Part shown: positions 1 to 12,450 of the stretch, one piece after another
Numbering within the stretch: position 1 is the first letter of the stretch
Layout of the letters: every line of letters begins with the position of its first letter
Assembly (NCBI GenBank): GCA_958510825.1
Contig: OY294049.1
Coordinates: forward strand, 24,938,945-25,002,944
Direction of reading: 5' to 3'
DNA length: 64,000 nucleotides
Source: Brachypterus glaber
Taxonomy: Eukaryota; Arthropoda; Insecta; Coleoptera; Kateretidae
The notes under the pieces: model-generated
Told to the model about the DNA's origin: nothing
Database searches by the model: none
What the model saw: only the letters and a program-made list of their open reading frames with translations
Position numbers and translations under genes: made by a program

Positions 1-430
1 TGTTTTATTTTTTAGGCTAAAAAAAGTTGTAATTTTTGACCTTCTCCCCCCCCCCATCACAAAATCTTCTTCGCTACGGCCCTGAATCGACCGAACTGTC
101 AAAATGACGTGATATACCTATTAAGAGTATTATATACTACGGAAATAGAAGCATTACATATCTTCACGGCTTGTTTCAATTTAATATGATAATCCCTGCT
201 TTAATTTAATATAATTATATTTACATGGCTTCTATATTTTTTAATAAAATTAGTTTTACATGCACGAGTTAACATTAAAAAACATACATAAAACATGTAT
301 CTAATTGATAATCTAATAAATAATTAATAATTGAGTTAAATAGTTTAAATACAATAACGACACATGTAATAATCAATGACAATTAAAATGATAAAAAATT
401 TTAAACCGAGGCATAAACAACGCGTTTATT

Positions 431-1560
431 ATATTATTCACAGCGCCTGCGCTAGAATAATTTACGGTAGTTTCGAATTTTCAAAAAAATCAAAAATCAT
501 CCTAGACAAAAAATTGTTGGATATAAAGGAGGGTATCGCATTTTGGGCTAAATCTCATGCAACGATAAGACTTTACAAGCTTATAGATAGATATAAAATA
601 AATACTTAGTCAAAATTTCAGCCCTTTTTAGATCCCGGAACATACTTTAATTAATTATTTTAGTTAAGAATTTGACATCTGTCAATGTACGATTTGGCAA
701 CATTGCATTAAACTTCAAGTGTCAAATGTCATCTCGTCAAAATAAAAATAACTTTGCACGTGGGGTCAAAGGAAAGAGTCTGTGTTGTGTTCACTGCTCT
801 TGACTGTAATATTAAAATATTTTATTGTGTTTTATTAGTTTTCACGGATTCAATATACTGTAATTCAATGTGTAATTAGGCTGGACTTATGTGACTAGTT
901 TCTTATGTTTCAGTACGATTATGGAGTTATTTTTGAGGTATTTATTCTATAATAACGTTGTGAGCAAACCAGCAGTTTCTACGATAACCTAAAACATGTA
1001 GTTCCATGGGACAGTGTTACCCAAGACAAGTAATTTAATGTTAAAACATGTTAAATTAATTTCTTTCCAACTTTTAATATTAATTAAATATATTTATTTA
1101 AAAATAAATATATTTAATTAATATTGTAGTGTTTTTAATATATATTCTACCTAAATGTAGGTATTTATGTTGGTTTTTAGATTAACATAAAATATTTCAT
1201 TTTTTCAATATCATATCACATTTAGCGCAAGAATAATGCGATGTTGTCGGGTTTACGATAACAAATAATTCCTGAGTTTTTAATTTGTTTTTTCATTTTG
1301 TTCTTTATTAACAAACAACACAGTTTTTTATCATTTCTTTTCATCATTTTGCAATTTTTTGAACAAAAGCATATTTTTCTTATTTAGCCCAAAACTCCTA
1401 TTTAAAACGATACCCTTCTTTGTTTCATAAAAAATAAGCATTTTTTTTAAATGTTTGTCCGTCTGTCCGTCTGCCTGTCCGTCTGTCTGATGTCACATTT
1501 TTTTGTGAACACGATAACTCGAACGAATAATCCGATCAACTTGAAATTTTTTATGCACAA
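431..1560 (-). repeat. Copy of the GACA-core repeat family, split by an insertion
   Basis: Bases 431-528 match the reverse complement of about 7570-7665, including the palindromic AGCGCCTGCGCT. The match stops at about 528 and resumes at about 1417, with the TTTCATAAAAAATAAGC segment, the GTCTG-rich run at 1455-1490 and the block GATAACTCGAACGAATA. The two halves join in register, so the intervening 890 bp looks like a later insertion. The short ORF at 376-609 straddles this boundary and resembles no protein I recognise, so I do not treat it as a gene. Confidence 0.6.
528..1416. mobile_element. Inserted element with imperfect inverted ends
   Basis: This segment interrupts the repeat at 431-1560. 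Its left end carries GGGTATCG followed by TTTTGGGCTAAAT. Its right end, read in reverse complement, carries AAGGGTATCG and then TTTTGGGCTAAAT. The interior is AT-rich with no coding signal. It contains a hairpin at 1076-1125 with 24-bp perfect A/T-only arms and a 2-base loop. No clean target duplication is visible, so the exact ends are uncertain by several bases. Confidence 0.45.
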
Positions 1561-3274
1561 AGACTTTTTTAATGATACAGTTAATTTATCAGTTGTGGCT
1601 ATGTTTAGTTATTTTTTTTTATTTTTTGGTGGTTGTCCGGTTTGAGTTTCTGAACAGAACCTTAATAAACCAACTGGTCAATCTATTTTAATCACCAAAA
1701 GACAAGAAAACAAACTAAATAAAGTAACAACTGACCCTAGTTTTCTTCTTTAGTATGACAATAATCATATTTATCGAATCTGACGCAAATTTTATTCCAA
1801 AAAAAAATACGTACAGTTGGACCCACAAAAAAAGCAAGATTTAAATATGCTAAAATGTCAATTTTACTAATTATTTTATAGTTTAAGTAAGATTTTAAGA
1901 AATAGGTTAGGTTAATTAAATGACAATTAATTGTCAGATTTTTTGAAGTATTACAGAAAATGCATGCAAATAATGTTGAATATTAAAAAAATAATAATAA
2001 TAAATAATAAACTAAAAAACATTTAGAATATTTAATCAAATCAAAAATTAAAACACAATATTTAGTAAATCTTATGAAAAAATTAAAATTTGAACTCTAC
2101 TAACCAAACATATAATTTATGAAAATTATGATTTTTGTTTAAAAAAAAGTTTTTCCGGAGGTTTTTTTTTCGCTTTTTTAATCTTGGAACTATCGATGCG
2201 GCGACGGGCGATGGTTTTCAACCCAGGAAAATTTGTATTGTTTATAGCATGCACCGCTTCTTGTAAATGGTATTCTCTCAAATAATTAAGTAAATTTTCA
2301 TCCTGTATTTCATTTGATATCTACTTTCTTTCCGAGTCTGCACGCCCTTTCCTCCCCCATCTATTTTTTCTTCAATCTTAACCATTATTCTTTTTTCTAT
2401 GATCTTAACAATTATTCTTTTTTCTATGATCTTAACACAACTCTCCGAAACACTAAATAACCTTGCCACAATTAAAGGTCTCTATAGAGATCACTAGCCA
2501 CAATAACTTTCTTACATCCTGATTCCAATATATTAATAGTTTGAGATTTTTTAACACTTTTTAACGCATTTCTAATTACTTTATAATTATTTTAAGTAAT
2601 TTTGACAAATATTGTCAACATGACAACTGCTTTGCTTGTATTGTAATTATTGAATTTACAACTAAATTTTCAATCTTGTTTTTTTTCGGATCCAACTGTA
2701 CAGTAAAAACAGATAATTTTGATTAATAAAAACGTAAAATTTCTTGGAAGTATCGGATAAATATAGGTAATAAAATATCTTGTTCCCGAACTGTAAGCTT
2801 TCTATGCTCAAATTGTCTCGCTTTTCTAATCCGCATTAAATTTATGTGTTTAAATATTCATGCGGTTTTACAGAAGGCGTATATGCACTATGTCATCGCA
2901 AACGGCCTTGATATTTATTGAGGTTAGGACCACTGGGTTACAAGCAGCATTTTCTTTCAAATATGATTTTTATCTAGAAATTTAGTTAGGTTCCATTCAA
3001 GTACTACAAAGGCCCATAAGTCACTTTACCATTTAAAAATTGAATAACTTTTTTGTTTATTTCTTTTACAATATGGAGTACAGGAAAAGGAACTTTTTGA
3101 GACACCTCTGTTCACTGGAGTATATGTTTACTCTTCCTCGTCCATTTTTATTGAAAAAAAACTATAAAGATACACTTAAAACTTGAAAATTTTGTAAATA
3201 TTAATAGTTAACTATTAATATATCTATGTCACATCGTATAAGTTAAAATATTTAATTTTTACATGAATTGATTT
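1561..3274. other. AT-rich sequence without recognised genes
   Basis: I see no supported gene, RNA or complete mobile element here. An 18-bp unit (a variant of TTATTCTTTTTTCTATGATC) is repeated two to three times near 2383-2435 and gives rise to a lysine/isoleucine-rich reverse-strand ORF at 2278-2469. That composition looks like low complexity and not protein selection. Confidence 0.5.
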
Positions 3275-4586
3275 CCCAGAAAACCAGCTTGAGAGTCTAG
3301 TGTATATAGTATTCTAAACTTGCTTTCATATAGCAAGAAATATGGAAGAAATTATTGAGACCTTCAAAATATTTCTCAAGAGTTGAAAGAAAAATGGACG
3401 CTATAATAGTACGTCTAAAAGCACTCATAATAATATAGAAATATGTATGTTATTTTATGTTAATTTAAGGTTTTATTATTATAGGTTCCATTTTTAATAC
3501 TTAATGCTCCCTAGTTTTAGACGGTAAATTAATAAACTATTTTAGGTCGATAATATACGCCTTTATTTAATAAAATTTAGGACGACCTAATAATGACCAA
3601 TTTTATGTCAAAAATATATAGTTAAATTGGTTTAATTGAGAACATTGATTTTAAGTCCAAAATATACTGCTTATATCGTGTCAATTTAGCTCGCTAATAA
3701 TGCTTTTATTTTTCGCACTAAATGCAAGCAAATATTTCAAAATAGTATTTATTTTGTTTCTTTTTTCTTAACATACGTTTTGTATTACTTAAGTCTTCAG
3801 AATGGATACCCGCCGCTTTAAAAATTTACGAATTTTAAATTCTTCTCAGGTCTTTCAAAAATCGTCAAAAAAAAAAGAAATTTGATTATTTAGCTTCTTT
3901 AAGAAGTAAAGAAGTACAGAACAAAAGTAAAAGTGACCTTAGTAGATGCAGTGAAGTTTTAGAAGAATACAGCAGTGGTAGAATAGAGCTGTTGGGGTCA
4001 AAGCAGAAGTAGTGAAATAGTGAATAATAGTGAAAATGAAAGTTAAAACTATATAGAAAATTTGTTTAAATAATATTGAAAGCGAAAGTAATGCCAGTGA
4101 GGAAGAACATGAATATGAAAATTAAAATTTTCAACAAAAATTATCTAAAGTGTATTGTGGTACAAGTCTGGAACACAAACAAATATATTGTACCTATTCT
4201 GATCATCCTGTTTAAAAATAATAACCTTTTTTTATGTATATTACCTGTTTTATTTCTATCAAAAATATATTGCTAAACTAGGTAGAAAATAGCATGATAT
4301 TTTCGAGATAATTTAGGTCCTAAATAGCATGTTATTTTTAACCTTATTTGGATTAAAAACAGCATGCTATTCAGGTGCTATTTTAGGTCGATATTTTCGA
4401 TCTATTATATGTCGAAAATAGCATGCTATTTTAGGTTTCTAAATGCATCAAAATATAGGAATAAAAATGCGAGATATATTATTAGGGCTAGTTGTGTGCA
4501 TTTGGGGACATTTTAAGGATTTTTTCTAGATCATAAAAATAGCTCGTATTTAGTGCACTAGTTTCGAGCTATTTTGGTTTTCTGGG
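3275..4586. mobile_element. TIR element family 1 (CCCAGAAAACCA ends), copy 1
   Basis: The element begins CCCAGAAAACCAGCTTGAGA and ends with TGGTTTTCTGGG, giving 12-bp terminal inverted repeats. A diverged copy lies in inverted orientation at 28856-29994 and shares both ends and most of the interior. The right half has repeated short modules built around the 18-bp palindrome AAAATAGCATGCTATTTT, separated by TTAGGTC-like spacers. No transposase frame is present, so it is non-autonomous. The superfamily is not assignable because no target duplication is clear. The ORF at 4076-4276 lies inside it and is probably spurious. Confidence 0.65.
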
Positions 4587-5079
4587 TATAGGGATTGGAG
4601 TTATGTGATGGTGACCTATAACCCAATGGTTCTCACCTAATGACTTCTTGGCAAAAACTCAGGGCGTATATTGCCCTATGCTAATCGAGTGCAGATTAAA
4701 CCAGATAGATAACCTGTTGTAATTATACTCTTCAAAGCTCTCTAACTAGAAAATATAATACAGTGTGTGTAATTAGCGTTTGGGAACAAGCCTTCGTTAT
4801 AATGGAAATATTAAATCTTTTTTATTGGACCCATTTACTTTGACGCACGGATCTGTGGCTACGGGAAATATGTGTGGAATGTGTGTGCAAGTGAGACGCC
4901 CGGTCAAGGGACGTACACCTTATAACGCTTTTGACGGAAAGAAGAAAGCGCGCATAATACCTCCCCCTTCAGTCGTAGACTTTGTTTCATGCGGAGAACT
5001 ATACAAGTAAATAATGAAGTTTCAATTTATAGTCGGAGAGAGCTGTGATTTAAAGAAAATTGGACAAAAAAAATTATTT
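4587..5079. other. Unassigned sequence with a 76-codon ORF
   Basis: A forward ORF at 4780-5010 starts with a non-ATG codon and has a somewhat more balanced composition than its surroundings (VATGNMCGMCVQVRRPVKGR). I do not recognise it and see no conserved domain, splice context or repeat match. It may be a degraded transposon piece or chance. Confidence 0.25.
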
Positions 5080-5345
5080 TCAACCATATTTTAAACCCTC
5101 AAAAAAATTTCAATAAAAATATAAATAGGTAAATAGAGCATTTAAAAAGCTTTAAAATGATTCTCTTTTCTATTAAAAAAAAATCCTCTCCTTGCCCCCT
5201 GCCCTAATGTTAGAACCTAAAAATATCAAATATATGATAAAAGATAGTTTAAGTTGTCTTATTTACGAGTTTTAAATTTAAATTCGATATATTAACCCGT
5301 TCAAAAGTTAAGAGGGAGGGCGACTTTTGGACCGGGCTATATAAC
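5080..5345. repeat. Dispersed repeat shared with 46830-47090
   Basis: The segment runs from AAATAGAGCATTTAAAAAGC through CTCCTTGCCCCCTGCC to GTTCAAAAGTTAAGAGGGAG. It aligns in the same orientation and order with 46830-47090, which has AAATAGAGAATTTTATAAGC, CCCCTTGCCCCCCTGTC and GTTTAAAAGTTAATGGAGGG. The function is unknown. Confidence 0.5.
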
Positions 5346-5792
5346 AAAGCCACAACAATAGCAGGCTAGCTGGCCTAAAATCTGAAATAATAGGTGGATT
5401 ATATCTTATTGCAGTAAAATGTTCAGCTAAGCTTCTGTTTGCAATATAGTGCTTTTATGCGTAGATCTGAATTCTAAATCATTGGGCCTATTTTTTTCTC
5501 GAGTTTACAAGATCTTAAAAGATACCCAGATTATACTGGATTATGTAAAATTACTAAATTTCATGCTAAAAGACTTTTTTCAAATAAGTTAGAAACAAAA
5601 GATACGGCGATAATCCTGGAAAATCTATTTCGGTGGATTTGTCTAAATTTTTTATAAGTTGTGGATTTTGTAGAAAAATCTGTCACGGAACGAACCACAT
5701 AAGTAGGTTTCTAAATGCATTACAAGTCTACACTACTACAGTCAATATCTACTACTTATATACAGTAGTCACTTTTAACCCACTCCCTATAG

Positions 5793-5925
5793 TCTAAGAG
5801 CTGGTGAACATTTTTATTTTATTTTATATATGTCTTAAAGTACATTAAAATTAAGCTATTTGCAAATCGCCAGGTCCTGGATCGGGATCATTTAGGTGCT
5901 AGAAGCCCCAAAAAGGTAGTGAAAT
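5793..5925 (+). repeat. Dispersed repeat family 2 (AGCTGGTGAACATTTTTATT), copy 1
   Basis: The sequence runs from AGCTGGTGAACATTTTTATT through GTACATTAAAATTAAGCTAT to CAAATCGCCAGGTCCTGGAT and GGTGCTAGAAGCCCC. Relatives lie at 41095-41230 (+), 42290-42420 (-) and 61255-61500 (+). No coding capacity is visible. Confidence 0.55.
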
Positions 5926-6189
5926 GGGTTATCCGAAAAATCTATTTTTCCGATTCTTTTTTTAAGATTCTTTTTTGAAATACAAAACTTATTAAAAAAA
6001 TAAAATAAAATGCTTTCAAAAAAATTTTTTTAAAATTTTTCAATTTATTTTTATTAAATTTTATTTTTGCGAAATAAGAAAAATAAAAAATAAAAAAAAA
6101 AATGGAAAAAAAAATATCTGAAACGCAAAAGCGTTTGAAAACTTTTATATTTTAGACAAACAGAATAGTGGAAATGCCTTTCCTCACCT
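5926..6189. other. Low-complexity A/T-rich spacer
   Basis: The stretch is dominated by poly-A and poly-T runs of up to nine bases. It has no gene or recognisable element. Confidence 0.6.
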
Positions 6190-6690
6190 CTAGCAACTCC
6201 AGAACACTTATGTGCATTCGTATGTATTATTAAACACGTTTGCACATAAATATGTTTCACAAATCTTTACTGCTCATGATATATTTGTATATCTTTGCCA
6301 GAACATTTCTGAATATTCGTATGTATTATTAAACACTTTTGCGCATAAATATGTTCCACCAATCCCTTCTGCGTGTAATATATTTGTATATCTTTGTCAG
6401 ATAACTTTTGCGTATTCGTATGTATCATTAAACACCTTGCGCATAAATATGTTCCACCAATCTTTACTGCGCATGATATATTTATATATCTTTGCCAAAA
6501 CACTTTTGCGTATTTGTATGTATTATTAAACACTTTTGCGCATAAATATGTTCCACCAATCGTTACTGCACATAACATATTTGTATATCTTTGCCAGAAC
6601 ACTTTTAAGCATTCGTATATATTAATAAACTCTTCTGCGCATACTTACGTTTGTCTAAGCAGTACTGCGCATCGTAACTGGTGGCCGACA
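6190..6690. repeat. Minisatellite, about 99-bp monomer, about five copies
   Basis: The phrase GTATGTATTATTAAACAC recurs at about 6219, 6319, 6418, 6516 and 6616, so the period is 98-100 bp. Each monomer also carries GCGCATAAATATGTTCCACC and ATATTTGTATATCTTTGCCA. The overlapping ORFs on both strands here simply read through the tandem repeat. Copies in the opposite orientation occur at 38165-38540 and 39910-40000. Confidence 0.85.
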
Positions 6691-7025
6691 ATTTTTTTTG
6701 CTTGAAATGGACATAAATCATTATTAAAATTTGCAAAATACAAGGCTTTGCCTATAAACTAATAAAAAGACTTCACAGTGCCGTGTATTTTGTTATTTTG
6801 CTAATATCTCCAGAAGTATTGGTGCTACGAAAAAAATGTTTTTACCTTTTTTATGGTAAATTTTATTACCTTTCTATACATGCCAAAATTATAATTGAAC
6901 GATAAAAATTAAAAAAAAAAATACCAAAAATTAACTTTTTTTGGCCCCTTTGACCCCCTTCTCCCCTACCCACATACCCCAATTTCAATCCCCGCCGAGA
7001 TATTCGCTACGCAAATATACCCTCC

Positions 7026-7106
7026 AAATTTCATATCGCTACGATTTGTCTTTCCCGAGTTATCGTGTTCACAGACCGACAGACAGATAGACAGACAGAC
7101 AGATAT
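7026..7106 (-). repeat. GACA-core motif
   Basis: On the reverse strand this reads as a GTCTG-rich run, then GTGAACACGATAACTCGGGA, then AAATTTGG-like sequence. The same ordered core occurs at 1453-1552, 7443-7531, 13140-13222, 13560-13648, 27190-27290, 37790-37875, 46500-46595 and 49098-49185. A version without the tetranucleotide run is at 57850-57905. The surrounding sequence differs between most loci. Confidence 0.7.
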
Positions 7107-7442
7107 TTTTTTAACATGTTCTCAAAAGTTTTAAAAACTTCGAAAACGTCTAGAAATGTGAAAAAATCGGAAAAAAAATTTTGAATTCTGAAAAAAATGT
7201 GTATTTCAATACTTTTAATTTTAGAATTCTAAAATTTAAAAGTAAAAAAGTTTATTTTCTTTTGGTAGAATTGGTCCTTATAATAAAAGTAGTTTTTCCT
7301 AAAAAAAAAACGTTAATCTGAATTTTCTTTCAGCTCTTTTTGATTTTTTTTTTTAAAGATAACCCTGCATAACTTTTTTGTTTTTGTGGGGCTTACTTTC
7401 AAAAAAATAGAGATCTTCTCCTTATAGAACTGAAGGTTTCCT

Positions 7443-7531
7443 AAAAATTTCAAGTCGATCGGAGTATTCGTTCTTGCGTTATCGTGTTCAAAAAAATCGT
7501 GACATCAGACAGACGGATAGACGGACTGACA
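7443..7531 (-). repeat. GACA-core motif, second in unit 1
   Basis: Reverse strand order: GTCAGTCCGTCTATCCGTCT, then a short spacer, then GAACACGATAACGCAAGAAC, then a CTTGAAATTTTTAGG block. It lies about 420 bp from the core at 7026-7106 in the same orientation, and the pair is repeated in unit 2. Confidence 0.7.
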
Positions 7532-8739
7532 TTTAAAAAAAAAGTTGCTTATTTTTTATGAAACAAATTTATATCCAAGAGTTTCTTGACTAGGACGATG
7601 TTTGATTTTTTTAAAATTCGAAACTATCTTATATTATTCTAGCGCAGGCGCTGTGAATAAAATAATACACAACTAAACGTATGCGCCTTCGCCAAAATTG
7701 CAAGAAAAAAGAACATTAAAACCAGTAAACGACGCTTCGCGACGTTCATGTATTTTTTTCCTTTTAAACGGTATAAATCTTAGTATTATTAGGTCTTTAT
7801 GTCAACACAAACAAGTTTTCATACACATATGAAATTTAAAGTAGGTATATTTCATTAAAGGCTAAAATTTCAAGTACCTAAACATACTTATTTAAAGTTA
7901 ATTTGTGTAAAGTTAAAAATAAATAATTAAGTTCAATCACTCAACTGAATACAAAAAAAAAATAATGTTAGTTTTTCATAAACCAAACTATATTTATTCT
8001 ACGTACTTTTGGGCGCTGAAAACGAATATAGCAATAAATAAAATTCTTGACCCCTTAAAATCTTGAGTAGGTTTTTTGGTATTCATTCGAGGCCGAAAAA
8101 AAAATTAAAAACATTTCAATTTTTTTTTCTATGGAAAAATATGTAATTAAATTTAAATACTACATCATTAATATTATCTTCTTCTCTTGCCAAATAAATT
8201 TTCCTCGTTTTGTGTATAGGTACTGTCAATAAAAGTAATTTATAATATTAATTATATCTCATACTAAAAGCAACTTATTAGTGAACATGAATATACATAA
8301 AAGACTATTGAAAAATACCTAATTTATTATTTTTGTGTAAAGTGAAAAGCCGTTTACAAACTTATTCCCCACATTTTAAAATCCGATTTCATCATTATAT
8401 TTCTTTGGAAATTCGTTTAATAAATATTTTTTAACTGAATTATCCAACGCAAAAAAAAATTAAGTTAAAAATAAACTTTTTAAATTTTGTTATAAAAAAT
8501 AATCTTCAAATTAAAAACATGTATGTTTCCTGTCCTTAAAAACAAAAAATCACTTTGGATAAGCAAAAAACGTAATACAAACTCTCTATTTAAATCATAA
8601 AAATAAATATTTATTTATTATTATTACTATTATTTTTTTTTTGTAAAAGTTTTAATGTATTTATCCATTTTAGGTTCCGAAAAACAAAACAATTTTTTAA
8701 TATGTATGCATAGGAACACCAAAAAAAAGGTCTGGTTTC

Positions 8740-8965
8740 CCGGAAGACAAACATTTCTATACGTTTTTGGGGTCGCTGAATCCGAATCTGGGGTTGGTTT
8801 GATGCAGTCAGGTCGTATTTCGTTGCTAACCTCAAATAAGTGATGAGATATTTCAACTTTCGTCAATTTTTTGAGGTTAGCAACGAAATGCGACCTGATC
8901 GAGTCAAACCAACTCCAGACTCGGATTGAGCGACCCCAAAAACATATAGAACTGTTTGTCTCGAA
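8740..8965. repeat. Hairpin element, arms about 80 bp (copy at 14855-15072)
   Basis: The left arm (about 8755-8837) contains GGGGTCGCTGAATCCGAATC and CGTTGCTAACCTCAAA. The right arm (about 8871-8957) is its imperfect inverse, with TTGAGGTTAGCAACGAAATG and GATTGAGCGACCCCAAAAA. The loop is about 33 bases. Mirror-image ORFs on both strands (for example 8655-8843) arise from this structure and are not genes. Confidence 0.7.
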
Positions 8966-9009
8966 CTCAGAATATGACATTTTTTTTATGTGCCTGTGTA
9001 AATTTTATA

Positions 9010-10176
9010 CACGGTGTATTTGGAATAGCTTCGGAAATTTTAACATATGATTCTACATCATAAAATATGACAAAAAGTTCCTATAAACATATGTCTAAAA
9101 ATGCGTCATAAGGGAGCTACGCCCCTTTAAAAGTGGCTAAAAAAATCGGTTTTTATTTAATAACTCAGGAACCATTTGAGATATATCAACGAGGTTTTGC
9201 ACGTCAACTAATCCTACCAAGGCCCGTTTTTATGTGTTATTTTCATGTACTTATTTCAACCAGGGGTGTGCGAAACGGGGGGGGGGGGGGGGGCTTATCA
9301 GTTTTTTGTCCCAAACTTTTTTCTGTGTAACTTTTTAGATATTTTATTTTTGAAATATGATTATTCAGGTCAAAATACATAAAAAAGGTACTCTTGTTGT
9401 AATAGTGTAGGATTAACCGTTTTCGAGAAAAATTCATTTGAAGGTGAAATTCCACGGTTCGAGGACGAAAAATTAAATACTAAAATGTTGAAAACCAAAA
9501 TTTTAATGATGCAGGGCGAATGTACATTAAAAACTAAGAAAAAACCCTCATATACAGGTACTTCCAAAAATCAATCCTATGGAGCTATGGTCTCCTAAAT
9601 ATGCACCATTTTTAAAGGACTATGGTAGCTTTAAAAGCGTTTTTTCGACCTACATGTATGGAAACTTTTTTTCTTAGTTTTTGATGTAGAATAACATTCC
9701 ATTATTAAAATTTTGGTTTTCGACATTTAGGTATTTTTCGTCCTCGAACCGTGAAATTTCACCTTCAAATGAACTTTTCTCGAAAACAGTTAATCCTACA
9801 GTATTACAACAAGAGTACCTTTTTATGTATTTTGACCTGAGGAATCATATTTCAAAAATAAAATTGCAAAGAAGTTACACAGAAAAAAGTTTGGGACAAA
9901 AAACTGATAAGGCCCCCCCGTTTCGCACACCCCTGGTTTAAATAAGTACGTGAAAATTACATACAAAGATGGTCCTTATTAGGATTAATTCACGTGCAAA
10001 ACCTCGTTAATATATCTCAAAGGGTCCCTGAGTTATTAAATAAAAAACGATTTTTTTAGCCAATTTCAAAGGGGCGTAGCTCCCTTATGACGCATTTTTA
10101 GACATATGTTTATAGGAATATTTTATCATGTAGAATCACCTGTTAAAATTTCCGACGCTATTTCAAATACACCCTG
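9010..10176. mobile_element. Tc1/mariner-like foldback element, copy A
   Basis: Ends are CACGGTGTATTTGGAATAGC and, in reverse complement, CAGGGTGTATTTGAAATAGC. Both are flanked by TA, the dinucleotide duplicated by Tc1/mariner transposases. The two halves are long imperfect inverted repeats of about 500-560 bp meeting near 9600. In each half a G or C tract sits beside GTGCGAAAC (17 G at 9277-9293; C run near 9914). No transposase is encoded. Copies are at 15122-16281 and 35002-36134. Confidence 0.75.
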
Positions 10177-11007
10177 TATTTTGTACTTATTTGATTTGTT
10201 TTGTTTTTTTATTCATGATTATTTTTTAACGTTTTTATCAACCAAAAATAACAATATTTTTGACCACGTGTTTATTTCTGTCCAATCATATTACAGTTAT
10301 ATCGGGAATTTTCTACTGTAAAGAATTCTAGTGAGAATCGCTGTAGTATTTTGTTTTTTAGTATTTCTCTTTTAGAACAAGATTTCATACCTAAATCTAA
10401 TTAATAATTAAATATGAATATATTACTATTTATAATTATTGTTATTACTTTATTATTTACCAAAAAATACCAAAAAATATTCTTTTTATAAAATGTAATG
10501 GGAGTTTTTATAGGTTGACTTTTATGAACAAACCTAGCGCAATAAAGCGCTAGTCAGTACTGCAGTAAGTGACTGAAATATTGACAGAACCATCATTTGC
10601 AATTTAAAAATGGACAATTAATTAAATTAACCAAATTAAAGAATATGCCTGCAAAAATATTAAAAAAAAAGATAAATATCATTTTGCGATGAAAAACATA
10701 TAAATGTTCGTTTCAAAAATCGTTGAAAAATAATCTTCCGAATTACACATAATTTTTCGAATTATCGGGAAAAAATCAATGTTTTCATTCAAAGTTGCCA
10801 TCAAAGGAAATAATTACTCCAGAGACATCGCCCATGTCGTAAGTATTTCCAGACAGCAGACAGCGAAATTTTCCCGCATAATTCTCAGCCTCTTGTGTAA
10901 TTATATATGAAAATCTGTCGCAGCGTTAATGCTATAGCCTGGTCTTGGGCCTTGGGCCATAAATACAGCCTTACATACATATATTTTTAAAACAAAACCT
11001 TTATTGT

Positions 11008-11200
11008 GTGTAAGAATAGAATAGAATAAGATTTTATTGGTTTTACAGATAGTTTACACAAGTCATAGTTACAATTAGATTAAAAAATAGTTACGCGCAC
11101 TATACATGAACCTATATATGTATTACAAATAAGTTCGAATTTTAAAATGTGCACAATTTAGGCTTAAAGTAGATTTAAATATTAAAGACAAAGACAAAGA
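11008..11200 (-). mobile_element. Probable LINE 3' tail (duplicated at about 17115-17305)
   Basis: Read on the reverse strand the segment ends in AATAAAATCTTATTCTATTC followed by another TATTC unit, a short tandem tail like those closing CR1/Jockey-type LINEs. The LINE fragment at 33485-34310 ends comparably with AATAAAGTTCTATTCTATTC. No intact protein frame lies upstream, so clade and extent are uncertain. Confidence 0.4.
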
Positions 11201-12133
11201 CAAATCAAGCCAACAGATCTGAGAACGTTCTAGTCACCTGGTTACAGTAGTTAGATAAAAATGGGACTTATGCTGTTTTTTTCGGTCAATAATTTAAACC
11301 TAATCGGTATTTCTGAGGTGATTTATATGACTATTTATTTGTTTTATTGACATGTTCATAAATCTCTTTTTAGAAAAAGTCCACATAGAAACTTTTTTTA
11401 TATTTATAGGTATGGTTACGACTACATAAGGGCTTTATCTCAAGTTGTAGATATTTACTCGGTTTTTATTGTCCTTCTTTTACAAAAGTTACTACCTACA
11501 CGTGTAAATATACAAAATCTTTTTCTACTTCTACTTGGGAATATACTACTTTAACTTTTAGAAGTTTTTCAAGAGAAAAACAACCTGCGACATAATTTTA
11601 ATGCATACATATTTATTTATTGGGTATTATACGAAACTTTTGACTCGAAAAAGTGTAGCTTTTATAATAAAACTTTGCTCCCAACAGTAACTGACTGTAA
11701 AAATAAGCAGTAGAAAGTTTTCATTGGAATGCAATTCATTTAAATATGAATACATATTAATTAACTACGGTAAACGTAAGCGCTGGAATGGTATAATACG
11801 GATGTTTCAAATTTCCCATAATCGCCAAAAAAACGTTTTTAATGTGTTCCATAAAAAACAATAGAAACTTTGAAAATGTCCATCTGTCCAATGAAGAAAA
11901 GTGGTAAAATGCTTATTGTTTTTAAAAATAATCCCCCCAAAAACAAAAAAGTTATTGGGAGTTATACTAAAAGTCCAAATAAAAAAAAAAACATTTTCAT
12001 TTTTTTTAATTTTTTTTTTTTTTGAAAACAAAAATCTATATAAATATATTTTATTTAATTTTTCATTTTTTGAAAAAAAATTGTATTTGGTAAAATTCAA
12101 TAATCTATTATACCATTTACTGTGAATAGTATA

Positions 12134-12450
12134 CAGGGTTATTCAGAAATTTAAGTGGCGATTCTACGTTAAAAAATATGAAAAAAAAATTCCAATAAAG
12201 GTTGGTCCGGAAATAAGTCCTAAGGCAGCTACGACCCTCCTAAGGGTACATCAAAAAAGTAGTTTTTATTTAATATTTCTGGGACCCTTTAAACCACAAT
12301 AACAAATTTTCGCACATAACTTAACATTGATAAAGGCTATCATTGCATGTAATTTTTGTTTGGTAATTTTAACCAGGGACGTGCGAAATGGGGGGGGGGG
12401 GGATTTCACTTTTTTGTCCCAAACTTTTTTATCTGTAGTTTTTTTTTGAC
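12134..12450. repeat. Diverged half of the foldback family (copy at about 18210-18510)
   Basis: It starts ACAGGGTTATTCAGAAATTT and proceeds through GGCAGCTACGACCCTCCTAA, TTTTTATTTAATATTTCTGG and CCAGGGACGTGCGAAATG to a G tract, then TTTTTGTCCCAAACTTTTTT. The order of blocks matches one arm of the foldback at 9010-10176, but the sequence is much diverged and no second arm is visible. It appears to be an older or different subfamily. Confidence 0.55.

Noticed and set aside
6212..6705. ORFs over 100 codons on both strands
   Set aside because: They read through the 99-bp minisatellite, where stop codons happen to be avoided in the monomer.
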